A stretch of DNA of 64,000 bases from Pseudanabaena sp. Salubria-1 (GCA_023336205.1 JALQCR010000001.1:248001-312000), one strand, 5' to 3'. Shown: positions 54,442 through 63,854, numbered from the stretch's first letter. Numbers and translations: made by a program. Notes: generated by a model from the sequence alone, not told the origin.

Positions 54442-54482
54442 CGATTGCAGTTACCAGTTATCAGTTGTCAACAAAAAAAAGG

Positions 54483-54509
54483 GCTAAACGCGCCATTGGC
54501 GCGTTTAGC
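54483..54509 (-). terminator. Hairpin between ado and aar
   Basis: GCTAAACGCGCC-ATT-GGCGCGTTTAGC forms a 12-bp GC-rich stem in the 74-base ado-aar spacer. It ends seven bases past the ado stop on the minus strand, followed by T-rich sequence (CCCTTTTTTTTGTTG when read on that strand). It could attenuate aar relative to ado. Confidence 0.75.
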
Positions 54510-54515
54510 AAATAA

Positions 54516-55211
54516 TCAAGCCGCTACCAAACCCATTGCTGACATTCTCATAATGTCGCGGGTGTTGAAGCCGATTTTGCCGAGGCTTTCGCCATATTGA
54601 ATCATGAAGTCTTCAACCAAAGCTTCTTTTTCCATGCCAAGAACTTTGGCATCATTTTCGACTTGGTTGAGCATTTTCCAGACGATTGGCAAGTTTTGAC
54701 GATTGGCTTGCTCTAAAGCAGCTTTGGAATCATCAAAATGATTGTGCAACCATTCTTCTCCAAAGTTGAGATGCAAGTATTCGTCTTTGACCACACCTTC
54801 AGTGATCTTGCGTGCAAAAGGATCAGCAACGGGAATGTAGATGTTGTAAGCAGCGATCGCAAAGCACTCAATGATGAGTGATTGGATCAGCAGACAAGTG
54901 ACAATATCCCCTGTTGCAAAAGCTTTTTGAAAGTTGCCATGCAATTCAGAAAAGAATTTCTCAGCAAAATCCATGTCAGGTGTGACTTTGAGGTTTTTAC
55001 CACAGGCAATAAAGCCTTTTTTGTGGCGATCCTCCATCTTCGCAAGTCTGGTAAAATCTTCAGTAGATTCGGGCAGTAGCTCCCCTAGTTGGAGATAGTT
55101 GCTGTACGCCTCAGCTTCACCCTCAATGACGATCGCATTGATTCGACTGTAGGCATCGCGATAGTTTTCTGTGTAATAGTCAATCGCTACAGCTTCGAGT
55201 GTTTGCCCCAT
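54516..55211 (-). CDS. ado: Aldehyde-deformylating oxygenase (alkane synthase)
   Basis: 231 residues. Converts fatty aldehyde to alkane plus formate with a di-iron centre and ferredoxin-supplied electrons. The ligands are visible: E in [20 protein letters not shown], ExxH in [12 protein letters not shown] in [20 protein letters not shown] and ExxH in [15 protein letters not shown]. Length matches the family. First gene of the ado-aar pair. Confidence 0.96.
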   Translation of the reverse strand: MGQTLEAVAIDYYTENYRDAYSRINAIVIEGEAEAYSNYLQLGELLPESTEDFTRLAKMEDRHKKGFIACGKNLKVTPDMDFAEKFFSELHGNFQKAFATGDIVTCLLIQSLIIECFAIAAYNIYIPVADPFARKITEGVVKDEYLHLNFGEEWLHNHFDDSKAALEQANRQNLPIVWKMLNQVENDAKVLGMEKEALVEDFMIQYGESLGKIGFNTRDIMRMSAMGLVAA

Positions 55212-55373
55212 GTTTTGCCTCTTTAAATATCCCTGCTCAATAAAAGTTAATCTCTTGCTATTTTATGCTAAGTGGACTATGCAATAAAATTAAAACCCAG
55301 AAAGCTATGGTGAAGCTTCGCTCAGACATACGTTATCTAAGTTTTAAGGGGCTTACATAAAATAATCGAGCTC

Positions 55374-55413
55374 AAAAAAAATAGAGGCGGGCGCAGCCCG
55401 CCTCTATTTTTTT
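55374..55413. repeat. Hairpin AAAAAAATAGAGGCGGGC with GCA loop
   Basis: 18-bp perfect stem, with TTTGGGTTTTATATGG following, so it may be a truncated member of the AAACCC/GGGTTT hairpin family. Lies in the 386-base gap between divergent ado and glyS. Confidence 0.7.
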
Positions 55414-55473
55414 GGGTTTTATATGGATCATTTTTTCCTTTGAGTTTCCTAAGTACTTGTACTAAAGAAGTTA

Positions 55474-55524
55474 CCGAAACCCGTAAAGTTTCGCCCCGCA
55501 GGGGCGAAACTTTACGGGTTTCGG
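55474..55524. repeat. Perfect 24-bp-arm palindrome before glyS
   Basis: CCGAAACCCGTAAAGTTTCG continues to CCCC, loop GCA, and a perfect mirror to 55524. It lies 73 bases upstream of the glyS start, and so would be in the 5' leader or over the promoter. Confidence 0.85.
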
Positions 55525-55597
55525 TTTGTAATTAATTTTGCTTGAGTTACTTTCGCATCAAAGCGTTAAACTGAAAACAGTCCCTCAACTCGTGGTT

Positions 55598-57724
55598 ATG
55601 GCAAGTTTTCTGTTAGAAGTTGGTACTGAAGAGCTACCTGCTAGCTTTATTGTTGATGCTTTGCGCCAATGGCAAGAGCGCATCCCAAAAAATTTAGATG
55701 AGCACCAATTAACTACGAGTAAGGTCAGTGTCTATGGTACGCCTCGTCGTCTTGCCGTATTAATCGAAGGCTTACCAACTCAACAAAGCGATCGCAGTCT
55801 AGAAATCAAGGGGCCAGCGATCGGTTCAGCTTTTGTTAATGGCGATCCACAAGGCGAACCCACCAAGGCTTTATTAGGTTTTGCCAAGTCTAAGGGCATA
55901 GATCTCCAAAATATTTTTATTAAAGAAACTGATAAGGGCGCATTTGTCTTTGCTCATCAGCAGATTATCGGTCGCTTAACGAAAGATATTTTGCAAGAAC
56001 TTGCCCCATCTTGGATTACGGGACTCGAAGGTAAGCGCTTGATGCGTTGGGGCAATGGCGATCTAAAATTTCCCCGTCCGATTCGTTGGTTGGTGTCATT
56101 ATTTAACTCCAAGCTTTTACCGATCGCCTTAGAAAATGTCCAAAGCGATCGCATTAGCCAAGGGCATCGTGTCCTACATCCGCGATCGGTCATTATTGAC
56201 ACTGCGATCGATTATGTGGCGACTTTACGCGAAGCCTTTGTATTAGTAGATGGAAAAGAGCGTAAAGCACATATTCTCACGCAGATGAATAGCATTGTGG
56301 AATTATTTAGCGGTAAAGCTGAAATTCCTGAAGATTTACTCGAAGAAGTTACTTACCTAGTGGAATTTCCCACAGCGTTAATTGGTGAATTTGAACGGGA
56401 ATATTTAGATCTGCCTCAGCCCGTAATCAAAACCGAAATGGTTAGTCATCAGCGCTATTTCCCCGTACATTCGCTCAAAAATCCCGATCAATTATTACCT
56501 CGCTTTATCACCATTTCCAATGGTGACCCCGATAAATCACGTTTGATTTCGGCTGGAAATGGTCGGGTAATTAGGGCTCGTCTCTCCGATGGCAAATTTT
56601 TCTACGATAGCGATCGCGCGGTGCATTTAGAAACTTTCTTGCCACTTTTAGAAAAAGTTACCTTTCAAGCCCAACTTGGCTCGGTTGCTGAAAAAGTAGA
56701 AAGGATTCGGGCGATCGCTAAAGTGGTGATTGCGTCAATCGCGAATTTAGAAACCACTGAAGCAGACAAGGCAATCATCGATCGCACAGCCCAACTCGCC
56801 AAAGCCGATCTCGTCACGCAGATGGTCAAGGAATTTCCTGAGCTGCAAGGTCAAATGGGTTATTACTACGCCCTTTCTAGCGAAGAACCTGTTGCCGTGG
56901 CAACGGGTATTCGGGAGCATTACCAACCACGCGGTGCTAGCGACTCATTGCCGACTTCCTTGGCAGGTAAGATTATTGCCATTAGCGATCGCATTGATAC
57001 CCTCGTTGGTATTTTCGGTTTAGGGATTATTCCCACAGGTTCGTCAGACCCATTTGCATTACGTCGCGCCGCTACTGGAGTTGTGCAGATTGCTTGGGAA
57101 AGTGATTTTGCCCTCGATTTGCCGAAGTTATTACAAGCTGCGATCGCTATTTACTCAGCCAAGAATTTGCTGGCGACACCTGCGGAAGCCGTTCTTGAGA
57201 ACTTATACAAATGGTTTAAGCAGCGTTACGAGACAATTTTGGCTGATCAAGGGATTGAATACGATCTTGTTAATGCTGTCTCAGGTATTGAAGATCTCGC
57301 CTATACCTTGCAAGGTTTGAGCAATCTCACTCGTATCAAAGAACGCGCCCACTTCCTCCAAAAATCTCGCGAAGATGCCACACTCAGTGCCATCTATGAG
57401 CCAATTGTTAGAGCTTCTCGGCTTGCAGTTCAAGGCGAATTGGATAGTATGACGGTTGATGTGACAGCAATTATTAATCCTGAAACTTTGACCGAACCAG
57501 CGGAAAGGGATTTATATCAGGCGATCGCCGCTTTGCCGAGTCAGCCAAGTGATGATCAGTTAATGGAAGGGATTATGGCGATCGCGCCTGTCTTAGCCAA
57601 ATTCTTTGATGATGTATTAGTCATGGCAGAAGATACATTAGTACGGCAAAATCGGCTTAATTTACTAGGCATTATCCGCAACTACAGCCGCAAACTCGCA
57701 GACTTTAGCGCCATTCTTAAATAA
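55598..57724 (+). CDS. glyS: Glycyl-tRNA synthetase beta subunit
   Basis: 708 residues from ATG 55598 (MASFLLEVGTEELPASFIVD, the conserved start); an upstream frame from 55538 is unlikely. Tetrameric alpha2beta2 class II enzyme; the beta chain binds tRNA and holds an HD-like domain. Seen: RWGNGDLKFPRPIRWLVSLF (~165), MVSHQRYFPVHSLKNPDQLL (~290), GLGIIPTGSSDPFALRRAAT (~490) and C-terminal DALR-like anticodon domain to LADFSAILK. The alpha subunit glyQ is not in the window. Confidence 0.96.
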   Translation: MASFLLEVGTEELPASFIVDALRQWQERIPKNLDEHQLTTSKVSVYGTPRRLAVLIEGLPTQQSDRSLEIKGPAIGSAFVNGDPQGEPTKALLGFAKSKGIDLQNIFIKETDKGAFVFAHQQIIGRLTKDILQELAPSWITGLEGKRLMRWGNGDLKFPRPIRWLVSLFNSKLLPIALENVQSDRISQGHRVLHPRSVIIDTAIDYVATLREAFVLVDGKERKAHILTQMNSIVELFSGKAEIPEDLLEEVTYLVEFPTALIGEFEREYLDLPQPVIKTEMVSHQRYFPVHSLKNPDQLLPRFITISNGDPDKSRLISAGNGRVIRARLSDGKFFYDSDRAVHLETFLPLLEKVTFQAQLGSVAEKVERIRAIAKVVIASIANLETTEADKAIIDRTAQLAKADLVTQMVKEFPELQGQMGYYYALSSEEPVAVATGIREHYQPRGASDSLPTSLAGKIIAISDRIDTLVGIFGLGIIPTGSSDPFALRRAATGVVQIAWESDFALDLPKLLQAAIAIYSAKNLLATPAEAVLENLYKWFKQRYETILADQGIEYDLVNAVSGIEDLAYTLQGLSNLTRIKERAHFLQKSREDATLSAIYEPIVRASRLAVQGELDSMTVDVTAIINPETLTEPAERDLYQAIAALPSQPSDDQLMEGIMAIAPVLAKFFDDVLVMAEDTLVRQNRLNLLGIIRNYSRKLADFSAILK

Positions 57725-57766
57725 ACTCTAGACAGGTATAGCTGTGGCTATTCTTTTTTAGGACAT

Positions 57767-57975
57767 ATAGCAACGTAAGAGATAGATAGTACAATTCAAA
57801 ACCCAAAAGATGAGTGGCAGAGCTTTGCTCTGCCACTCATCTTTTGGGTTTTATGTCCTAAGCAAAGCTTACATTGCTATAAAACCCAAATAGTGAGAGG
57901 CGGCGCGAAGCTCAGCCTCTCACTATCTGGGTTTTGATTTGTCTTTATAAAATTGGCTAAGGCTACACTTATAGC
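57767..57975. repeat. Two adjacent hairpin elements of the AAACCC/GGGTTT family
   Basis: First, 57767-57880: ATAGCAACGTAAG...CTTACATTGCTAT ends, inner stem AACCCAAAAGATGAGTGGCA pairing with its mirror, in reverse orientation relative to the 17018 copy. Second, from 57881: AAAACCCAAATAGTGAGAGG pairs with CCTCTCACTATCTGGGTTTT, right tail TTGTCTTTATAAAATTGGCT. The 660-base gap to petF holds no gene; from 57980 to 58384 I see only AT-rich sequence that must carry the petF promoter. Confidence 0.82.
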
Positions 57976-58384
57976 GATAGATCCCTTCTCCTGTGTTTAA
58001 AGGGGGAATGATTGATTGAATTTTCATATCAAAAATGGTTATGTGATTACGTCTGTAGATTAGATTAGAAAAACTTATTAAATAAATCAAAATATAAACG
58101 AAAACTCATCATTTTTTTAACCTACTAAAATACCTACAACTCTTTCGGGAAAACAGTTATAGATATTACGACAACCTTGAAAGCGATCGATAACTATCAC
58201 CTATAACCAATGGTAGAAATAAAAAGCTAATTGTTCGCTTGGTTGCCAAGAACGATATGATGCGTGTTGATACCCTTGTGGGTGATTGAGATAAACGTAA
58301 CTTGGTTGATTACCTTTAACTAGGTATAGGTTCAGGCGATCGTTTATTTTTTTGGCTGCAATCTTTAAGAGGTTTATTACATAC

Positions 58385-58684
58385 ATGGCTACCTTCAAAG
58401 TAAGACTGATTAACGAAGCTGAAGGACTTGATAAAACTATCGAAGTTCCTTCTGATGACTACATTCTTGACGTTGCCGAAGCTCAAGGAATCGATCTTCC
58501 TTACTCCTGCCGCGCTGGTGCTTGCTCTTCTTGTGCTGGCAAAATCGTTAAGGGTGAGATTGATCAAGGCGAACAGTCCTTCTTGGATGACGATCAAATC
58601 GAAGCTGGATACGCTCTCCTTTGCGTAACCTATGCTCAGTCTGATTGTGAAATCTTGACCCACAGAGAAGAAGATCTCTACTAA
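58385..58684 (+). CDS. petF: Plant-type [2Fe-2S] ferredoxin
   Basis: 99 residues from ATG 58385, preceded by AAGAGG. Carries electrons from photosystem I to FNR and other reductases. The cluster ligands are [11 protein letters not shown] (three Cys) and the distant Cys in [13 protein letters not shown]. The acidic C-terminus HREEDLY is typical of FdI-like major ferredoxins. Complete; followed by a terminator. It would also supply electrons to the ado product encoded nearby. Confidence 0.96.
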   Translation: MATFKVRLINEAEGLDKTIEVPSDDYILDVAEAQGIDLPYSCRAGACSSCAGKIVKGEIDQGEQSFLDDDQIEAGYALLCVTYAQSDCEILTHREEDLY

Positions 58685-58707
58685 TCGCTTCTTTTCATAA
58701 ATTTTTT

Positions 58708-58754
58708 AAAAGCTCCGATCGCTAGTACTTTAAGTGCAACGCTCGGAGTTTTTT
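58708..58754 (+). terminator. Terminator of petF
   Basis: AAAAGCTCCGA...TCGGAGTTTTTTC: a stem of about 7-8 bp with a long loop and T-run, 24 bases after the stop. Confidence 0.75.
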
Positions 58755-58774
58755 CGTTAATTCTCATTTTAAAC

Positions 58775-58866
58775 ACTGGTTTTCTGAAAGCCTTTTTGCG
58801 GAAGGCTTTCAGAAAACCAGTTTTGGGTTCTTAAGCATCTGTGGTACTGAAGAACCCAAAACTGGT
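58775..58866. repeat. Alternative-hairpin cluster upstream of murJ
   Basis: ACTGGTTTTCTGAAAGCCTT (58775) pairs perfectly with AAGGCTTTCAGAAAACCAGT (58802-58821). The end of that arm also starts ACCAGTTTTGGGTTCTT, which pairs with AAGAACCCAAAACTGGT (58850-58866). The two stems share an arm and exclude each other. Confidence 0.75.
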
Positions 58867-59003
58867 TTCATAATTAGAATTGCTAGGTTTTGATGCAAGC
58901 TTTAACGTGAGTGGTATTTTGATGATACATTTCTCAAAGTCTAAAAAGTCTAAACTGCAAAGAGGCATCACCAATTTTGTCTGGCAACGAAGAAGAAATC
59001 GAC

Positions 59004-60698
59004 ATGGAAATGCAGGAATTACAATCCACTGCAAAATCTGCTAAGCGATCGCTACTGAATATCGCTACGATTGTGGCGATCGCAACTTTGTTGAGCAAAA
59101 TATTTGGATTACTGCGTCAAGTGGCGATCGCGGCAGCTTTTGGAAACGGTACTGCCTACGGAGCTTACAACTTCGCCTACGTGATTCCAGGCTTCTTGCT
59201 AATCTTACTTGGCGGCATTAATGGGCCATTTCATAGCGCGATCGTTAGTGTTTTAGCAAAACGCGATCGCAAAGAAGTTGCCGCAATCATCGATAGCATC
59301 ACCACCATCGTTACAGGGATTCTCTTGCTGGTGAGTGTTGCGCTAGTAATTTTTGCAGAACCATTGATGCATCTGGTAGCACCAGGGTTATTTATCCCAG
59401 AAGCAGATTTACTCGCCAAAGGAATTACCCCTGAAACTATTCAAAACCTAAAGATTACCAAGGACATTGCGATCCAACAATTTCAGATCATGGCTCCAAT
59501 GGCAGTTTTGGCAGGACTAGTGGGGATCGGATTTGGGGCTTTAAATGCTGCTGACGCATACTGGTTGCCTTCTGTCAGTCCTATATTTTCTAGCTTGACA
59601 GTACTCATTGGCATCGGCGGCTTGTTTGTGGCAATGGGCAGCAAGATTTTACTACCAGAAAATGCGGTGCTAGGCGGTGCGGTGCTCGCTTGGTCAACTC
59701 TAGCAGGAGCAGTTTTGCAATGGCTGGTGCAATTACCTATACAGCTCAAAGCTGGTATGGGTGGATTTAAGCTAAGGTTTGACTTTCAACGTCCCGAGGT
59801 CAAAGAAGTCTTAAAAATTATGATCCCCGCCACTTTTTCATCGGGGATGCTGCAAATTAATGTCTGGACAGATTTATTTTTTGCTTCTTTCATTCCCAAT
59901 GCAGCGGCGGCAGTTTCGGCAATGGGCTATGCGGGGTTATTAGTGCAAACGCCTCTGGGGATTTTGTCGAATGTGATTCTTGTACCGCTGTTTCCTGTTC
60001 TTTCTAAGCTAACTGATCCCGAAAATTGGGACGAACTAAAACAACGAATTCGTCAAGGACTGATGCTCACAGCTGTCACGATGTTGCCAATTAGCGCAGT
60101 GATGGTAGCACTAGCTTTGCCGATTTCTCAGGTGGTTTATGAGCGCTATGCTTTCGATGCTGAGGCTTCACAGCTCACTGCTGTAGTTTTAATGGCTTAT
60201 GCGGTGGGCATGTTTGTGTACTTAGGGCGCGATGTGTTGGTGCGCGTGTTTTATGCTCTTGGCGATGGCGATACACCTTTTAAGATCAGCATTGTGAATA
60301 TTTTTCTGAATGGACTATTTGATTATTTGTTAGTCCAAAGATTTGGAGCAGCAGGAATAGTTTTGGCAACCGTTGGCGTGAATGTGATCTCCATGCTAGC
60401 GATGATGTATTTCCTCGATCGCCGTTTGAATGGGATGCCTCTAAAAAGTTGGAGCAAAACCCTCTTGGGTTTAGCGATCGCCAGCGTGATCGCAGGTGGT
60501 GCAAGCTGGGGCGTTTATCATTTGCTCAGCCAGAGTTTTGATAGTTTTGGCGCTGTGGCAAGATTTGGAGCAGAGTTGGGAGGTTTATTGCTAGCCAGTG
60601 CGATCGGGTTTACTATTTTTGGTGCGATCGCTGTCCAAATGAAAATCCCTGAGATCAAAGCCCTCACCAATCAAATCAAGCGTCGATTTTCACGTTAA
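59004..60698 (+). CDS. murJ: Lipid II flippase MurJ
   Basis: 564 residues from ATG 59004 (MEMQELQST); a TTG at 58977 would add nine. Flips the peptidoglycan precursor lipid II across the plasma membrane. About 14 membrane segments; the MOP/MurJ start SLLNIATIVAIATLLSKIFG followed by LLRQVAIAAAFG is conserved, and charged residues in TM regions around 250-300 line the cavity. Complete with terminator. Confidence 0.95.
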   Translation: MEMQELQSTAKSAKRSLLNIATIVAIATLLSKIFGLLRQVAIAAAFGNGTAYGAYNFAYVIPGFLLILLGGINGPFHSAIVSVLAKRDRKEVAAIIDSITTIVTGILLLVSVALVIFAEPLMHLVAPGLFIPEADLLAKGITPETIQNLKITKDIAIQQFQIMAPMAVLAGLVGIGFGALNAADAYWLPSVSPIFSSLTVLIGIGGLFVAMGSKILLPENAVLGGAVLAWSTLAGAVLQWLVQLPIQLKAGMGGFKLRFDFQRPEVKEVLKIMIPATFSSGMLQINVWTDLFFASFIPNAAAAVSAMGYAGLLVQTPLGILSNVILVPLFPVLSKLTDPENWDELKQRIRQGLMLTAVTMLPISAVMVALALPISQVVYERYAFDAEASQLTAVVLMAYAVGMFVYLGRDVLVRVFYALGDGDTPFKISIVNIFLNGLFDYLLVQRFGAAGIVLATVGVNVISMLAMMYFLDRRLNGMPLKSWSKTLLGLAIASVIAGGASWGVYHLLSQSFDSFGAVARFGAELGGLLLASAIGFTIFGAIAVQMKIPEIKALTNQIKRRFSR

Positions 60699-60704
60699 GC
60701 AAAT

Positions 60705-60737
60705 AAAGCAGAGCGGCGCGAAGCGCCGCTCTGCTTT
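60705..60737 (+). terminator. Terminator of murJ
   Basis: AAAGCAGAGCGGCGC-GAA-GCGCCGCTCTGCTTT, perfect 15-bp stem, seven bases after the stop. Confidence 0.8.
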
Positions 60738-60912
60738 ATACCAAAAAACAAAATAGCTACGACATTTTGTTTTTTAACCCTTACTGGGTTTGGTTTTTAT
60801 AGCAACGCAAGAGATAGATAGGACAATTCAAAACCCAAAAGGTGAGTGGCAGAGCTTCGCTCTGCCACTCACCTTTTGGGTTTTATGTCCTAAGCAAAGC
60901 TTACATTGCTAT
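60738..60912. repeat. Partial three-hairpin element followed by a 114-bp hairpin element
   Basis: 60738-60798 has AAAAAACAAAAT/ATTTTGTTTTTT and AACCC/GGGTT stems of the three-hairpin family. 60799-60912 is a copy of the 57767 element in the same orientation, ends ATAGCAACGCAAG...CTTACATTGCTAT, stem AACCCAAAAGGTGAGTGGCA. Compared with 57767 the stem differs by A-to-G on one side and T-to-C on the other, which keeps pairing. Confidence 0.82.
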
Positions 60913-60959
60913 AATCCACAAAAGTGCTAACACACTTTTGTGGATTGGGATGATTTGGG

Positions 60960-61265
60960 TTAGGTAGCGCTTGCCGCATTAATAGCCATTGCGTCCGAGA
61001 TATAACAAACTCCGCCAAACTTTTTGGTAACTGGCTTCAGCTTTTCAACCAAAGTCTTCGTTTTGTCTTCCAAAAAGAAAGCAATCACATAGTCATTTTC
61101 CAACATACTCATATCTAGATCACCCGAATTCGTACCACTGACTCCCTTACCGACGACATTACGAATCACGGTGTAGTTTAAAACTCCAACTTTTTCTAAA
61201 ACCTTGATAATTTTGTGTGACTCAACAGAATCAGATACTATTTCGATTCTTTTAACAGCTTGCAT
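60960..61265 (-). CDS. sbtB: SbtB, PII-like regulator of bicarbonate transport
   Basis: 101 residues. Trimeric PII-like protein that binds adenine nucleotides and cAMP and blocks SbtA. AVKRIEIVSDSVESHKIIKV and the flexible T-loop region NVVGKGVSGTNSGDLDMSML are visible. The tail ends GGVCYISDAMAINAASAT: the C-terminal Cys-x4-Cys (CGPxGC) segment described for several SbtB proteins is absent. Downstream of sbtA, same strand. Confidence 0.9.
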   Translation of the reverse strand: MQAVKRIEIVSDSVESHKIIKVLEKVGVLNYTVIRNVVGKGVSGTNSGDLDMSMLENDYVIAFFLEDKTKTLVEKLKPVTKKFGGVCYISDAMAINAASAT

Positions 61266-61370
61266 AATTTTATTTCTACTAAATTTCTACTAAATTCTTG
61301 CTAATTTTTTCGCTAAATTTTTTGACCGATAATCAACAGAATTGGCGACAGGTTGAGCCGCCAATATCTC

Positions 61371-62363
61371 CTAAGTTGTTGCCCAAAACATATTAATCAC
61401 ATACATGTACAAAGGAATCCCCACAATGATATTGAAGGGAAAGGTGACTGCTAAAGCTGTTGAAACATAGAGGCTAGGATTGGCTTCTGGCACTGTGAGA
61501 CGCATCGCAGCAGGTACAGCGATATATGAAGCACTGGCGCATAGCACTGCAAACAATAGTGCGTCTCCCTGAGACATAGAAATTAACTTAGCGATCGCAA
61601 TGCCAACACCCGAGTTCAAGATGGGCATCAACACGGCAAAAGCAATTAAGAAAAAGCCTGTTTTTTGCAAATCCTTAATGCGTTTCGCCGCAACTAAACC
61701 CATATCCATCAAGAAGAAGGTCAACACACCGTAAAACATATCTTGAGTAAAAGGTGACAACACATGCCAACCTCTTTCGCCAGTCAAGCAGCCAATGAGC
61801 AAACTACCGACGAGCAAAAATACTGAGCTATTGAGAAAAGCTTCACGTAGCACCTCTGACCATGCAAATTCGCTAGTTTCACCTTTTTTGGCTTTTTCTT
61901 CTGCCGTAAATAGACTTACGAGAATGAGTCCGACAATGATCGCGGGAGACTCCATCAGTGCTAAAGCTGCCACCATATAGCCATCAAAGGAAATACCTAA
62001 TTGCCCCAAAAATGAACTTGCCGTAATGAAGGTAACAGCACTAATTGAGCCGTAGGTAGCTGCGATCGCCGCCGCATTGTAAGAATCAAGTTTGATCTTG
62101 AGAATAAAAAATGAATAGACAGGTACGATGCAAGCCATTAGGATTGCTGCTGCCATCGTCAAAATCACTTCTTGGTTGATACCGCTTTTAACTAGCTCAA
62201 CACCGCCCTTAAAGCCGATCGCCAATAGCAGATATAGCGAGAATAATTTCGGGATTGGCGGCGGGATTTCTAAATCTGATTTAATCAACACCGCTAACAT
62301 GCCTAGAAAAAAGAACAGGATTGGCGGGTTGAGAACATTAGAAACAATTAGGTCTAAATCCAT
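61371..62363 (-). CDS. sbtA: Sodium-dependent bicarbonate transporter SbtA
   Basis: 330 residues. High-affinity Na+/HCO3- symporter of the carbon-concentrating mechanism, in the plasma membrane. NPPILFFFLGMLAVLIKSDL (TM1) and LLLAIGFKGGVELVKSG are typical; a second inverted half begins near SSVFLLVGSLLIGCLTG. The cytoplasmic loop ~155-175 (FTAEEKAKKGETSEFAWSEV) is the site of SbtB contact in homologues. Complete; transcribed before sbtB. Confidence 0.95.
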   Translation of the reverse strand: MDLDLIVSNVLNPPILFFFLGMLAVLIKSDLEIPPPIPKLFSLYLLLAIGFKGGVELVKSGINQEVILTMAAAILMACIVPVYSFFILKIKLDSYNAAAIAATYGSISAVTFITASSFLGQLGISFDGYMVAALALMESPAIIVGLILVSLFTAEEKAKKGETSEFAWSEVLREAFLNSSVFLLVGSLLIGCLTGERGWHVLSPFTQDMFYGVLTFFLMDMGLVAAKRIKDLQKTGFFLIAFAVLMPILNSGVGIAIAKLISMSQGDALLFAVLCASASYIAVPAAMRLTVPEANPSLYVSTALAVTFPFNIIVGIPLYMYVINMFWATT

Positions 62364-62499
62364 TTGGACAGATCCATTAAAAATACAAGGATTTTCTAAA
62401 ACAATTCATACATCATGTCAGTCTACAGAATTGTATGGCGATCGCCAGTCGTGTCTTGTTATATATTTAGCTTTATTAAGCTAGTTCCACAATATAAAC

Positions 62500-62946
62500 A
62501 TGACATTTCTTAGAGGTACAGCGATTGTCGAGACTGAGAAGGGAATCATACTTGGTGAAAGTAAATCAGGCAGAATCTTACTCCCAGGGGGAAGAGCCAA
62601 AAGTGGAGAATCAAGATTTTTAGCGGCTGTTCGCGAACTTAGGGAGGAGACTACATTAAAAGCAACTTGCGCTAAAACGTTATTTGAATATAAAGATTTG
62701 CGAGATTTTCATAAGATAGTATGGGTCGCATCTTATGGCAGCCCTAAAGCCAAAGATGATTTAGTAGCTATACATTATTGCGATCAATCTAATATTTCTA
62801 AATTTGATTCGGCTTTAACTAACGCAACTCGGAACATACTAAATCTCTTCTGGAAATATAAATTTGAAAATGAAGACTTGTTCAAATCCCTTGAAATAGC
62901 TAATTTACAAGAAATAGTAACGCACAAGTCAAGAAGCATTATTTGA
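62500..62946 (+). CDS. NUDIX hydrolase
   Basis: 148 residues. The Nudix box G-x5-E-x7-REUxEExGU is seen as GGRAKSGESRFLAAVRELRE followed by ETTL (~residues 31-55), with Thr in place of the final Gly. Hydrolyses nucleoside-diphosphate-linked compounds; substrate not predictable. AT-rich and short of HIP1 sites, divergent from sbtA. Confidence 0.85.
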   Translation: MTFLRGTAIVETEKGIILGESKSGRILLPGGRAKSGESRFLAAVRELREETTLKATCAKTLFEYKDLRDFHKIVWVASYGSPKAKDDLVAIHYCDQSNISKFDSALTNATRNILNLFWKYKFENEDLFKSLEIANLQEIVTHKSRSII

Positions 62947-62991
62947 GTTTGATAACATAGAACAAATTATGATTTTTGGGAGAATATCAAG

Positions 62992-63690
62992 ATGACAGTG
63001 ATCGCGCCTCCCCCCATCAAACAACAGGCAGATTTAGCAGATACTCGATCCCAACAACTGATCACCGATCAGTGGATTAGTGCAACGTGGGACGAGTTTG
63101 TGCAGGTTCTCGAAAATCCTCTGTATGCAGAATCTCGTTGCTATTACGACACTAATCAAATTAAGCAAATGAGGATTGAAACTATGCCTGTGGGTTCAGA
63201 ACATGCACGAGATAATGGCATTATCTACTTTGCGGTCGCCTTATACTGCACATTAAAAAATATTCCCATTACAGGCTTACTTAATGCTAGCTATGTCAAA
63301 ACAGGAGTTCAAGGCTGTCAGCCAGACATCTCGTACTACGTTGGTGAAGTTTCAGCCCGCGCACCTCGCAGTAGTTCCATCGTCAGTCTCGATGAATCAC
63401 CTGCACCAAATTTGGTGATTGAAATACCTAGTTCCACGATCAATGATGATTTAGGAAAGAAGCGCTTGCTGTATGAGCAGTTAGGTACTAGTGAATATTG
63501 GGTGATTGATGTCCAAGAGGTGAAAATTATCGCCTTAGAAATGTTGGAAAATGGTGGCAGTCGTCAAATTACCTCCTCTAAATTATTAGGTGGACTAGCG
63601 ATCGCTGATCTCGAAGCTGCACTAAAACTCAGCCGCGAAAAATCTCAATCTGAAGTTGGGGCATGGCTATTACAGCGCTTTGCACTCTAA
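62992..63690 (+). CDS. Uma2 family (DUF820) PD-(D/E)XK endonuclease-like protein
   Basis: 232 residues. The Uma2 fold, abundant in cyanobacteria, has SRCYYDTNQIKQMRIETMPV (E), GCQPDISYYVGEVSARAPRS (D), PNLVIEIPSSTINDDLGKKR (E and K) and LGTSEYWVIDVQ. The C-terminal tail differs from common members. Function in the cell is unknown; many exist per genome. Confidence 0.88.
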   Translation: MTVIAPPPIKQQADLADTRSQQLITDQWISATWDEFVQVLENPLYAESRCYYDTNQIKQMRIETMPVGSEHARDNGIIYFAVALYCTLKNIPITGLLNASYVKTGVQGCQPDISYYVGEVSARAPRSSSIVSLDESPAPNLVIEIPSSTINDDLGKKRLLYEQLGTSEYWVIDVQEVKIIALEMLENGGSRQITSSKLLGGLAIADLEAALKLSREKSQSEVGAWLLQRFAL

Positions 63691-63741
63691 AGCCCGAAAA
63701 GAAAGTTGCGGCGCGAACACCTCAACTCTCTTTTCGGGTTT
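63691..63741 (+). terminator. Imperfect hairpin after the Uma2 gene
   Basis: AGCCCGAAAAGAAAGTTG pairs imperfectly with CAACTCTCTTTTCGGGTTT around a GC-rich loop, directly after the stop. Confidence 0.6.
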
Positions 63742-63854
63742 ATAAAATTCGATGAGTATTTTAAATGAGGCGCTATACTATCTTTAGACATTAAACTGCA
63801 TACTATTTTCTAATTTAGTTGCTTACCTTCCTTTAAACATTCATAGTTGGAAAA

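Noticed and set aside
58201..58663. Minus-strand open frames over and before petF
   Set aside because: They lie opposite a clear ferredoxin gene and its leader and show no family match or ribosome-binding site.
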